Part shown: in pieces, positions 1 to 10,745 of the stretch
Layout: each line of letters starts with the position of its first letter
Numbering within the stretch: the first letter of the stretch is position 1
NCBI RefSeq assembly: GCF_028858725.1
Contig: NC_084790.1
Location: forward strand, 88,068,996-88,132,995
Direction: 5' to 3'
Length of the DNA stretch: 64,000 nucleotides
DNA from: Colius striatus
Lineage: Eukaryota; Chordata; Aves; Coliiformes; Coliidae
Notes under the pieces: model-generated
What the model was told of the DNA's origin: nothing
The model's database searches: none
Seen by the model: the letters and a program-made list of their open reading frames with translations, nothing else
Made by a program: the position numbers and the translations under genes

Positions 1-164
1 CAGGCTGCCCAGGGAGGGCGTGGAGGCTCCTTCCTTGGAGGGCTTCAAGACCCACCTGGACACGTTCCTGTGTGACCTGATCTAGGTGGGAGCTGCTGCT
101 GCAGGGGGTTGGGCTGGATGAGGTCTAGAGGTCCCTTCCAACGCCACCATTCTGTGATTCTATG
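1..164 (+). mobile_element. CR1 LINE fragment, 3' end
   Basis: This is the 3' terminal part of a CR1 retrotransposon, cut at its left by the window edge. It reads in sense through the familiar CR1 tail (a GTGTGACCTGATCTAGGTGG-like stretch and GGTTGGGCTGGATGAGGTCT) and ends with two octamers, ATTCTGTG and ATTCTATG, at 149-164. That octamer end replaces a poly(A) tail and is diagnostic of CR1. No coding capacity remains. Confidence 0.9.
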
Positions 165-962
165 CTAACCTCCAGTGGAAATTGATTCGGGAGTTCGAAG
201 GACAGTGGAAAATGGACAAAGGGGCAAAAGGCAGAAAACAAATCACTCCAAACTTCTCCTTCTTGTCCTTCATTTACTCCAGAGTTTGCAGAATTTCTCA
301 CATGCATGGGCTGTGTTTCTTTCTCAGTGTGTGAGAGTCCACGAGATTTCTGACAATCCAGGGGAGTGAAAAATGCCACATCTGGCCCACCTCTGGGTGC
401 AGGGACACGACGTGGGCAAATGAGCTCTTCCAGCCACAGACACACACAAACTGCAGCGTGGAGAGGCTCCTAGACTTGCCTTTTTTCTTTTCTTTTCTTC
501 TTCTTCTTCTTTTTTTTTTCCCTTTATTTTTCAGTGGGGATAATAATAACAGTGTCAAGGACACCATTCAAGTTGATGCCTGGAGAGCTATTCAGTATAG
601 ACCTATTTACGGCCATTATAAAATGCCTGTGGATAGTTCAACGACCGATTTTCAAGAGTCTTTTTCTACCTTTTGAAGGATCAGGAAAATCTATCAAACC
701 GGAGAAATTAAGCTATTTTTCTTCAGGGGAAGAGAAACAAGGGTAGGGAGCTCCTCACATTAAAATGCTGCCGTGGATTCCCAATGAATGAAAAATTGGT
801 CTGCATAATAACGAGCCGGGAGATGGATTTTTAAACGGCTTAAACCCACCCGTCACAGCTGCTGCGGGAGCTGGGGCGACCCACCTGGGCTTTGCTTGAT
901 GCAGTTGAGTGATCGCCCTTCTCCGGGCGTCTGGAAAAGGATTTTCTGCTCCCACTGTCGCT
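165..962. other. Intergenic DNA, no gene recognised
   Basis: Moderate-GC unique sequence with short chance open frames only. It contains a pyrimidine tract at 478-533 and an AT-richer patch at about 534-840. No splice-flanked exon with recognisable protein homology was seen on either strand. Confidence 0.6.
478..533. repeat. Pyrimidine tract with TTC repeats
   Basis: A stretch made almost entirely of C and T, with a short run of TTC triplets followed by a T homopolymer. It is a simple low-complexity repeat, and the complementary strand is a polypurine tract. Confidence 0.85.
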
Positions 963-1663
963 TGGAGCAAGCAGGGAGCAGGCAGTGCTCTGGGAGCAAG
1001 CAGGGAGCAGGCAGTGCTCTGGGAGCAAGCAGGGAGCAGGCAGGGAGCAGGCAGTGCTCTGGGAGCAGGCAGGGAGCAGGCAGGGAGCAGGCAGTGCTCT
1101 GGGAGCAAGCAGGGAGCAGACAGGGAGCAGGCAGTGCTCTGGGAGCAGGCAGGGAGCAGGCAGGGAGCAGGCAGTGCTCTGGGAGCAAGCAGGGAGCAGG
1201 CAGGGAGCAGGCAGGGAGCAGGCAGTGCTCTGGGAGCAAGCAGGGAGCAGGCAGGGAGAGAGTAGGGAGCAGGCAGAGAGCAGACAGGGAGCAGGCAGGG
1301 AATGAGTAGGGAACGGGCAGGGAGCAGGCAGGGAGAAGGCAGAGAGCAGGCAGGGAGCAGGCAGTGCTCTGGGATGCAAGCAGGGAGCAGACAGGGAGCA
1401 GATAAGGAGAAGGCAGAGAGTGAGCAGAGTGGGTAGGGGCAGGCAGTGCTCTGGGAGCAGGCAGGGAGCAGGCAGTGCTCTAGGATGCAGGCAGGGAGCA
1501 GGCAGGGAGCAGGCAGAGAGCAGGCAGAGAGCAGGCAGTGTTCTAGAATGCAGGCAGGGAGCAGGCAGTGCTCTAAGATGCAGGCAGGGAGTGGGCAGGG
1601 AGCAGGTAGGGAGCAGGCAGGGAGCAGGCAGTGCTCTGGGAGCAGGCAGGGAGCAGGCAGATG
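963..1663. repeat. Composite minisatellite, 11-bp monomer plus 7-bp spacer
   Basis: About 700 bp of tandem repeat. The monomer is GGGAGCARGCA (11 bp). Runs of two to four monomers are separated by a fixed 7-bp spacer, GTGCTCT, giving higher-order units of 29, 40 or 51 bp. The left half is nearly perfect; from about 1255 the monomers diverge (GAGAAGGCAGA, GAGTGGGCAGG, ATGCAGGCA). Long open frames on both strands (Cys/Leu/Pro-rich and Gly/Ser/Gln-rich) only reflect a repeat without stop codons. Confidence 0.95.
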
Positions 1664-2765
1664 CAGGTTGGGCTTCAGACCAGCATCAAACATGGAGCAC
1701 AGTGTGACCGACACCGTCCCTCACATCACAGCACAGGGTGAAGGCAGCTTCTGCTGCAGAGGACTCCTCTTGGCTTTGGTGGTGCGTGACCAGCTCTCCC
1801 AGCTGGGCTCCCTGGGTGCAGACCCACAGCCAGGGGCAGAAGGAAAGTTCCTCTGTCACCTGAGAGGTGAGTATCCTAAAGGAAGGGGAACTGCCGGGCT
1901 GGAGCAGCCCTCGGTGTGTCCGTGCCACTGCCCTGCCTGCCTGGCAGCTCATTTCCTCCCCACTGCCGTTTCCCTCTCGTCCTTCTCGTGTGCTGCCCGT
2001 TGCCAACACGCATCACTTGGAAATATCATACGAAGCAGTTTGCTTTAGGAAAGCGTGGAGTTTGAATAATGCTGTTAATTACTCGCACGATAGAAGTCGA
2101 TCGATACGCCGCACAAACAGCCCTCTCTCAGCTCAAATGGGCTCCCGTCACGATTTTGTTATCAAGTGCTTGCCCTCCTGCCATCCCAAAGCTGTAAATG
2201 GCAGCCCATTTCCTTTTCCAATGCCTTAAGTTACATTTAATTGAGTGGGAAAGACATTTATTTTTTCCCTTTCGAAGACTCCAACTCCCTCCTGCACGAA
2301 ACCACAAAGAGCATCATCTCCTCCTGCTCCGGGCAGGACAGGAGCCTCTTCCCACCCCAGCTGGCACAGCTCTGGCTGGGCCATGAGCCTTGCCTGCCTC
2401 TGGGGCTGGGCTTCTGCCCAGGGACACAGAATGGCCTGAGGCTTCGTGTCAGTGAGCTTGGGACACATCCCTGCCAGCACCAACAGCACGTGCTCCTGCT
2501 GCTGTGTGTGGTGCACGGGGGTCTGGCTGGTGGGCAGCAGCAGTCCTGGTACCCCAAAGCCTTCATTTCCTGCACCTTCATTAGATGCAGATGTCTGGTT
2601 TTCACACAGTGATTCTCCAGCTTGTATTTTGCTGCTTGTGCCTCCTTGAGCTGAGTGAGGCTGGGAAAGGATGGTGGGGAACCCTGGAGTGGTGGCATGT
2701 CGTTGCTGCTCCCTGTAGTTGGCTTGAAGGCTGCTGGAACACTGCTCCCGTGGCACCTACTGTCA
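1664..2765. other. Intergenic DNA with an AT-rich island at 2000-2280
   Basis: No gene was recognised. The segment at about 2000-2280 is unique and AT-richer than its surroundings and contains homeodomain-type cores (TTAATTAC near 2074, ATTTAATTGAG near 2235). That composition is typical of a conserved non-coding element, but conservation cannot be tested here. The remainder is GC-rich filler. Confidence 0.5.
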
Positions 2766-3215
2766 CTATGACCCCCAAGCCCTGGGGATGCTGTGGTACC
2801 CAGGCCCTGGGGATGCTGCGGTCCCCAAGCTGTGGAGATGATGTGATCCCTGAGGCCTGGGGTTACTGTAGTTCTTGAGTACTGGAGATGCTGTGGTCCC
2901 CAAGCCCTGGGGATGCTATGGTACCCAGGTCCTAGGGATTCTGTGGTACCTGTGCCAGGGGATGCTGTGGTACCTGAGCCTGGGGATGCTGTGGCACTCT
3001 AGCTCGGGGGATGCTGTGGTACCTAAGCCCTGGGGATGCTGCGGTACCTAGGCCCTGGGGATGCTGTGGTACCCGGGTCCTAGGGATGCTGTGTTACCTC
3101 TGCCAGGGGATGCTGTGGTGCCTGGGCCTGGGGATGCTGTGGCACTCTAGCTCTGGGGTTGCTGTGGTACCCAAGCCCTGGGGATGCTGTGGTCCCTGGG
3201 CCATGTGGTCCCATG
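2766..3215. repeat. Minisatellite, about 25-bp unit with 148-bp higher-order repeat
   Basis: About 18 copies of a degenerate unit built around GGGGATGCTGTGGTACC. A block of six units is duplicated at a distance of exactly 148 bp: GTCCTAGGGA starts at 2929 and 3077, and GCACTCTAGCTC starts at 2994 and 3142. Open frames through it have no gene-like features. Confidence 0.95.
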
Positions 3216-6200
3216 GCTGTGGCCCTGCCATGCCCCCTGACTCATGCAGTGGCTGTGCTGCCCTGCGCTGAAGGAGCTGCCCTGCAGCCCCAGGCAGGGT
3301 CTGGGAAAGTACATTTTGTTGGCCAGATTTGGCCTCATGCTTAGAACAGCAGCACCAGTTGTGGCTCCCTTTAAATTTCACATCACATCATTGTTCCCGT
3401 TTCTCGTTTTGCAGAAAACCTGAAATTGCACTTTCAGTTTTCAGGACCTGGTGTGTAAGATCCCGTCGCTGCCGTTTTTCCTCCCCTCTCCAGCCTAACC
3501 CTGCAGAGCAGGTTTCCTTTTCTCGTGCTTTATGAGAGGTAGCAATCGATTCTGTCTCTCTGACAAACCCACAGTATGTACGACGTGAAAATTAATAAAT
3601 AATGATGTTTGGATGAAGGGGATTTGAATCTGCCACATGTTCTTTGGGTAAAATTCTTTACTTTAAACATTAGCCTTCGCATGTGCCACTTCTGCATTCT
3701 GCTTTCTGCTGCAGAGGATATTGCTTCCCGTTAGGCTGCGTCTAGGAAACGTTTTCAGGATGTTCCTGTGGGACGATAACTTGGTTGGTGAATTTCCACC
3801 GCTGACGTTGCTCTCTGAGTGCTCCAGGACCCGCAGCCGGGTCTCACCTTGCTCACAGTGCCACAGTGAGGGCTCCTGCTGGCCATGGCTGCAGAGCCCC
3901 AGCCTGAGGCTGAGGAGGAGCTCGGCAGGTCCTGAGCCCAGTGCCACGTGGAGAGGAGCAGCTCTGCCCCGGGGCTGCTGCGCTGAGGGTGATGCTTTGC
4001 TGCAGGGGCTTGGGTTGACACCGCAGCAGGATGGGTCTGCACCAGTGTGGGGAATGAATGGGACCGTTGAGTCGCTCTCCCAGGCCAGATATGAGTGTCC
4101 AAATGCAGTCAGGGGCAGAGGTTGTGGCAGCCATCACCCACTGCAGTGGATCAAAGGGTGAGCAGGGAAGGGACTGAGCTGGGCCGGCTCTCCAATGCCC
4201 TGTGTGGGGACAGGAGTGCTCCCAGTGCCACCAGTCTGGTTTGCTGCATCCCACACCACAGGACTCCCAGGGACCTCTGTCCAGGCTGAGAGCCCTCACC
4301 AAGGCCACAGCAAGGCTTCTCACTCCTGGCAAGGGAAGGTTATCTTTTCTTTATCTCTGTCACTGCTTGCACAGCCTCCAGATGCTTTTGCTGCAGGAGA
4401 AGCTCGAAGTGCCTGAGAAGTTCTGGGAAGACTCAACTGGTCACCCTCGAGAGGAATGAGGTGCTGCAGATGAGCATTTGCTGATTCCAGGCTCACACTG
4501 AGCAGGGGGCCAGGGTCCCAGGCTGGGTCAGAAGCCATGCTCATGGCCAGGCACAGCCCCCACAGCAGCACAGAGCTGCCAGGGGTGAAGCAGAGCAGGA
4601 CACTATCTGCTGGGGAAGGTGTGGAAGTGTCGGGGTGCCTGGGCTCCACCTGCCTTGCTGGGCTTTGCAGCATGAGCACGGGCTCGTCCCAGGAGAGCTG
4701 CCTCCTCCTGCACACAGGTACAGATGTCACTGTCTGAGCCAGCCCTGAGTCATACAACACAGCTCTGAGGTTTCCTCCAGCTTTTCACTCTCTCTCAGCT
4801 TGTAAGTGGCTTGCCCAGGGTCTCAAGCACTGCTGCAGACACTTGCAGCTCATCTTGACCTGTAAAGAAAAGGAAAACCCTTTGCTCCTCAGAGCCAAGC
4901 AGTAAAATGTCATCATCACCAGCTGTCTGCCAGGTGAAACGCAGCAGCAACAAGGGCAGATAAGCCTCCTCCTTTATGTGCAGCAAGACGTGCACCCAGC
5001 CCATCTCTGCAGAGGGTTGCAAAGCCCTTGACGGAGTTATCTCCATCCACAGCTGGAGAAACTGAGGCACGGGACAGGGCTCTGGCTTTCCTGGGGGTAA
5101 GGGGGCTGAAAACACACTGCTGCCTCAGAGCCAGCCGCCGTGGCCGGCAGGAGCTGCGGCTGCCCCAGGGGTGCCGCGGGATGCTCCGGTGGGCTGCCCC
5201 GGGGCGCGGCTGGGGGTCCCTGGGGCAGCCCCTGTGCAGCTGCGGCCGCTCCCGTGGGAAAGGCGCTGGCGAGCGGCCGCCCGGGCTGATGGCCCCTGGC
5301 TGCCGCCCTCCCCTCACAAGGACTTTGTTCTTTGTTAAAAGACACGCAGTTGAGGAGATGCAGCCACTCTTTGTGGCAGCGATTTGAATTTGACCCTTTC
5401 CAGCACCAAAAATCAATACTCCCGTGGAGAAGCGGTGGGTGCTATTTTTCTAAACCCTGTTTACAGCAGCTCCAGCCCTCTAAGGCAGATGTTATCTGCT
5501 CCAGAGTCCGCTGCATACTTTACCAAATTTTACAAAGCATTTCCTGAGCACATAATGACAGTATTATCTTTGTCCACCTGCTGAGAGTAGCAGTGGGCTT
5601 ACAATAAATATCTGCTTCCAAGACGTGCAAGTAAGAGTCCATCTTATCTGTCCAGATGCGGGGAGGGGGGAGAAGAAAAAGCCCCTGATTTACATCCCAG
5701 AAAGCAGTGGGGTGTGACAAAGGTCATCAGCTGACACTGTACCCTCAACTGGGATGAAAAATATATGAGCCAAGCCTGCATTGTTTGGAGGGGAGGTAAC
5801 CAGCACCAACAGCTCCTGCTGCCTCTCCTGCTCTCGCACCCGGGGTGCTGCCGCTGGCCCCGTGCCCCTGTGCCACCCAGCCCCACGTCTCATGGCATCC
5901 CCTAGATAGAAAGGGATAGGGACAGGTCCCCACAGGAGTGGTGGCCTTGCTCAGGAAGTGTTCCCAAGGCTGCCCCAGCCAGGAACAGCTCGTGCCAAAG
6001 GCAGGCAGTCCCACACAGAGCTGTCCCAGCTCTCCTGCAGCTCAGGTGCTGCAAGCCCAGGAGCATCCTCACTCCTCGTTCCAAGAGCTTGATGCTCTCC
6101 CGGTGCTGCTTCACTAAGATCCCGATGGCTTGGGTCTCAGAGTGGTAATGCCATCAAATGAGAGGGAACTGAATCCTTTGGGAGTGGTGCCCCTGCACTT

Positions 6201-6268
6201 GGCTTAGCAGATAGTCACAAGTGTGAAGGGCTTGACAAGCCAGCGCTGCTACAGCACACAGCTCAGCC
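3216..6268. other. Intergenic DNA, no gene recognised
   Basis: Mostly unique sequence with no recognisable exon. 3537-3670 and 5380-5640 are AT-richer and could be non-coding elements; the second contains the inverted repeat CAGATgttATCTG near 5488. The motif GGAGAAACTGAGGCAC at 5055-5070 resembles the core of an ancient MIR/CORE-SINE, but too little aligns by eye to call it firmly. 5130-5290 is locally CpG-rich without an adjoining gene. Confidence 0.5.
5037..5110 (+). repeat. Possible MIR-like ancient SINE remnant
   Basis: GGAGAAACTGAGGCAC at 5055-5070 closely resembles the conserved core of MIR-type CORE-SINEs. The flanks are not recognisable, so this rests on a 16-bp match recalled from the family. 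Confidence 0.25.
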
Positions 6269-6650
6269 ATAGAGTCATAGAATCAGACAATCATTTGGGA
6301 TGAAAAAGCCCTTGAAGCTCCTGGAGTCCCAACCCTGTCCTCACCCTGCCCAGCCCAGCACTGACCCACAGCCCTCAGCACCTCAGCCCCACGCCTTTGG
6401 GATCCCTGCAGGGCTGGGCACTCCCCCAGCTCCCTGGGCAGCCTGGCACAGGGGCTCACACCCCTCTCAGGGAAACAGTTCTGCCTCAGCTCCAGCCTCA
6501 ACCTCCCCTGGGGCACCTTCAGCCCCTTTCCTCTTGTCCTGTCATTCATGGCTGGGGAGCAGAGCCCGACCCCCAGCTCCCTGCAGCCTCCTGTCAGGGA
6601 GTGTCAGAGAGTGCTGCTGTCTCCCCTCAGCCTCCTCCAGGCTAAATAAT
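6269..6650 (-). mobile_element. CR1 LINE fragment, antisense
   Basis: Read on the minus strand, it ends in the ATTCTATG-type octamer (seen on + as CATAGAGTCATAGAATCA near 6269-6287). The body carries the standard CR1 3' segment, on + as CCAGCCCAGCACTGACCCAC and CTCCCTGGGCAGCCTGGCAC. The element is 5'-truncated with no intact reverse transcriptase. Confidence 0.92.
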
Positions 6651-8963
6651 CGCAGGGCCCTCAGCTATTTCTCATCAGACTTGTTCTCCAAGCACTCTCT
6701 TTTGTTCCTCCACTTGATTTCTCACCACACACCATGTTTGCACGTGAGGCTGCTGAATCTCTCTGAGTGTCAGTTGGTCAGGTCGGTGCTTCTGGCCAAA
6801 GCAGGGACTGCCTGGGGACCGCCCCTCTTCACACCAGCGTCAACAAGCTGCATTTCAGCCAGTGCATTTCCCTTTATGGGGGGACAAGCCCTCTTTAGAC
6901 CTCCCCAGCACACGTGCCACCTCTCTGGACCATGTGTGATCTTGCTGCTTCTACCTGGGGTGCTCCCTTCTGCTTCCAGGAAATTTTCCTGGGCTTTACC
7001 AAACGCCCCGCAATTAGCCAGTTAATGAGCATGAGGCAACTCTGGCCAGCTTCCCCCACGTCTGAAAGCCCGGCAGCATCCTCCCTCCCTCCCTCCCCCG
7101 GAGGCAGACCCCCCTGCTCTGCCTCAGCGCCAGCCCGAGCGCAACCGCCCCGGCGAGTCCCGCGAGGCAGCAGCCCATTACGGCACCAGCAGGTTCCCGG
7201 AATCAGTTGTTAGATGGAGAAATGAGGCCCCAGAATCAGCAAAGGCACGTGTGACACTGCAGCAGGGCCTGAGGGATGCGGGCTGGGGGTCCTACCGGGC
7301 CTGGGGAGCTGCTGCAGAGATGAGCCCAGGGGGGTGCGGTGCCCCGAGGTGCTGCGGTGGGATCGTGTCCCATCACCCCACAGACAGTGACACGGGGACA
7401 AAGAGAAGCTCAGGGAGTCAGGGGAGGTACAGAACCATTAACAAAGCCCCTAATGCAGTGGGGGAACCGTTGCTACAAACCAATGGGGCGGTCTCCTCAG
7501 GAACTGCATCCTCTCTGAAGCTTGCATTCAGATCGCTGTTGTCCCTCCCCACATCAGCCTCTGGTCTCCCACTTCAGCACAAGGGAAGTGGTAAACCAGA
7601 GAGACCGACCCTTGTCTACACGTTTTGCAGGTAGCAATTGATCATGGATTTATTGATTAGCCAAGCTGTGACCGATTTACAGGAGCTGTCCTGGGTGGAG
7701 TTAATTGCAAAGAGCAGTTCACTGTCCAGGCTGCCATCAGACACATCCCAGGGTCACCAAGGTACCAGCTCCTGTCTGGTTCAGCCTGTGGTTTGGGGTT
7801 GGTTACCTGTGGCAGATACAATACTGATCACCATCAATAATCAATTCAGTGTGGAGCTGAGGGACCCAACAAAGCCCGAGGTGAAGCGTCACTTCCATGG
7901 GACAGGCAAGGTCAGGGCTTCCCGGAGGGAGACGGTTAAATGGTGACTTATTCATGATGCCACAGAGGGAGAAGAGTCCTTGGCAAGGCTGACATTCCTT
8001 CCAGCAGTAACTGCCAGGACACCAAGCTGAGAAAAATGCACATGGGTTTGTTTTTCTCCAGCCCTGGGGCCAAGGGAGACCCGTGGGGCTGAGGGTGCTG
8101 TACCGAGACCCGCCAGCCTGGTGAGGAGGATGCACCCACGGCCGAGGCCCTGGCTGGGCTCCCTTCCTCAGGAAAAGGGGAGAGAAGGCAGAAGCAAAGG
8201 AATTCCCTTATTTCTGAGCCAGCACACATCTAAAAAGTTAACTTGAGGCCTGGACTTTCGTGATCTTGCAAGAGCTGGGCACTTAACCCAAGTGAAGCGC
8301 TGGCAGCCTTGACATCTGAAAGCTCCTTTAAAGATCCTGGTCTTAATTATCTGGATTTTTTTCCCTTACCTCCCAGCTGTAGTTCAGGCTTCCTGCCTTT
8401 TCCAAACAAGTTTTATCCATCCTTAATTACCGCTAAGAAAGTGACCCCGCGCCAGCCCCGCCGCCTCGCTCCCTTTGGCTGACAGACAACTGCCAGCCAG
8501 CCAAGAGCCACTAATTACTGATTGATAAATGTAAGCGTGCTGTCTTCCCCAAGCAGAGTCCTGCTTGATGACAGTAATTAATTGTTCATTGATCCCCCCA
8601 GGTTGACGGCAAGTCTGCCGAGGTGCTTCCCAGCCGCCGTGGCTCGAGCGGGTGGCTGGGGGGCCAGAGTGCCACGGGAGCTGGGACACTGATCCTGCCT
8701 CCCTGCCTGCCCTCGCTGCTGGGAAGATGGCTTTAGGCAGAGGAATGTGGCCTAGATGCCAAGGAGCAGCCCTGGAGCGGGGGGCAGCAGGAGACCCCCT
8801 GCCCAGGGGTCAATACAGCACAGCAACCCCCTGTGAAACAGTGATGCCTGAGGAGATTCTCACGTCCTGCTTACCTGGTTCATCACAAAATCCACGTGTC
8901 ATGTTATAGCTCTACACACTTACCCTAAATCTTCACTTCTCCTCTAGTCATAAAGCCTTAGCA
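6651..8963. other. Intergenic DNA with two AT-rich islands
   Basis: No gene was recognised. 7610-7720 and 8220-8610 are AT-rich unique islands rich in homeodomain-like cores (TTAATTAT, TAATTACTGATTGATAAA, AGTAATTAATTG). They look like candidate conserved non-coding elements. The rest is GC-rich. Confidence 0.5.
7650..7661 (+). promoter_or_regulatory. ONECUT/HNF6-type motif
   Basis: TTATTGATTAGC contains ATTGATT, the core bound by ONECUT (HNF6) factors. The same 12-mer recurs at 10053-10064. Functional binding is inference: the core is short and will also occur by chance. Confidence 0.3.
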
Positions 8964-9131
8964 TCACAGAATCCCAGCATTGTGGGGATGGGACCCAGCA
9001 GAGCTCATCCAGCCCAACCCCCTGCTACAGCAGGTTCTCCTCGATCAGGGGGCACAGGAACGTGTCCAGGTGGGGTTGGAAACTTGAGGAGGAGCCTCCA
9101 CACCCTCCCTGGGCAGCCTGGGCCAGGGCTT
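8964..9131 (-). mobile_element. CR1 LINE fragment, antisense
   Basis: It starts on + with CACAGAATCCCAGCATTGTG, continues with CATCCAGCCCAACCCCCTGC and GGCACAGGAACGTGTCCAGG, and ends in CCTGGGCAGCCTGGGCCAGG. This is the 3' end of a CR1 in minus orientation. The left octamers are degraded. Confidence 0.9.
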
Positions 9132-10439
9132 CATCGTTGTGTGTATTAAAACAACACGAAACCAAGACCTGAAAAATGAACAGAGACATTGGAATGGATT
9201 GCAAAGCCCCAGGCTTGCAGGGGCTTGAGCACAGACGTTGCCCTGTGAGGTGTGAGCGGTCCCCACGTACCCTCACACCTTCACAGGCTCCAGACCCGCG
9301 GGTGCTGGTATGTGAGCAGGAGGAGGGAAGCGTGTAGGTGAAGAGGAGCTATTCCTGTGCCTGCTGCAGTCAAGGAGCATCTGCCTTCAGCAAGAGCAGA
9401 AACGAGCCCCGAAACGCTGACCCGAAAACAGAGCTTTGTCATGACCCAGACGCAATTTTTCCGAGAGGAAAAACAACCAAACCACTTATAAAGAACCCAA
9501 ACACAGCAGCTTAAGTAGGTCTCCAAATTACACACCTCCCCAGGCAAACATCTGACCTTGGGAGTGTCGGTCCCAAGGCTGTTTTGATGCTCATTATCAC
9601 CCTATAAACTCCCTGGGAGGGGGGATGCTTCCTGGCTGGGTCTGTGATGGGAAAGGAGGAAGGCAAGGCGGCCCCTGCAACGTGGTCACTGCCACTGGGA
9701 GCCCTTGTGGCTCTGTGGTCAGTGCAGCTCGGCTGGGGATGGCACAGGAGAGCGTGCAACCCTCCTCTCCAGGACTGGAGCCCGCTCCTGCAGCACTGCG
9801 GGGCCCCATCTCAGCTTGGGACCGCCCCAGATGCCGGCCACCGCGCCTGGGCCCATCCCCTCCCCTGGCTCTCGGGGGATGTCCCCTCTCTCAGGTTCTA
9901 ATTAATCACTGCTCTGTGTTCTCTGCCGTTTGGGTCAGGCTCCCAGGCGCCGATCTGCGCGATGGCACCCGGGGGAGCCCTTTGTTCTGAATAGGTGAAG
10001 AATTGTACCCACAAAAAGAGTTCCCCCCTCCGATCAATTCCCTCTAACAACGTTATTGATTAGCTGCAGTAACATTTTTCATTTATTAATTATGAAGAAG
10101 ATGTTCCAGTGATCTCTCAGCGTTAGCAGTGGTGCTGTGCCCGTGCCCTCCGCCCCGAGACTACGAGGAGCAGCAGCTTCTGCTGCTCTTCTGCACCTGG
10201 CACGAGTCATGCTGTTCTTCTGCCTTTGCCTGTCCACAGCTGGAGCCAGGAGGTGATGGAGGGAGAAAAGCAGGGTAGAAACACAACTGCAATAGCACAG
10301 ATGCACCAAATCAGCTGGGGATGGAGTGGTGAGGGGATGGAGGCGTGTTGGCTCCAGCAGCCCTGGCCAGCTCTGTGATGATGGGCGCACTGTACTGTGA
10401 GGTGCTTTGTCCTTGCCCTGCCCCTGCTCTGCCCTTGGA
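9132..10439. other. Intergenic DNA, no gene recognised
   Basis: Unique sequence without recognisable exons. A short AT-rich stretch at 9990-10110 holds an ATTGATT motif and a TTTATTAATTATG cluster and may be a regulatory island. Confidence 0.5.
10053..10064 (+). promoter_or_regulatory. ONECUT/HNF6-type motif
   Basis: A second exact copy of TTATTGATTAGC, in an otherwise unrelated AT-rich island 2.4 kb from the first copy. It matches the ATTGATT core of ONECUT sites; activity is not demonstrated. Confidence 0.3.
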
Positions 10440-10745
10440 ATCATGGAATCATTTGGGTTTGAGAAGCCCTTGAAGCTGCTGCAGTCCCATCCCTGCCCTC
10501 ACCCTGCCCAGCCCACCACTGACCCCTGGCCCTCAGCACCTCAGCCCCACGGCTTTGGGATCCCTCCAGGGCTGGGCACTCCCCCAGCTCCCTGGGCAGC
10601 CTGGCACAGGGCTGACACCCCTCTCAGGGAAACAGTTCTGCCTCAGCTCCAACCTCAACCTCCCCTGGGGCAACTTGAGGCCGTTTCGTCTTGTCATTCA
10701 TTACTGGGGAGCAGAGCCCGAACCCCAGCACCCTGCAGCCTCCTT
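10440..10745 (-). mobile_element. CR1 LINE fragment, antisense
   Basis: It begins on + with ATCATGGAATCATTTGGG and follows the same order of CR1 3' segments as the copies at 6269 and 27164. It fades out after CCTGCAGCCTCC. CR1 identity is clear; the right boundary is approximate. Confidence 0.9.

Noticed and set aside
755-1714. Minus-strand 319-codon frame of Leu-Pro-Ala-Cys repeats
   Set aside because: Stop-free reading of the 963-1663 minisatellite.
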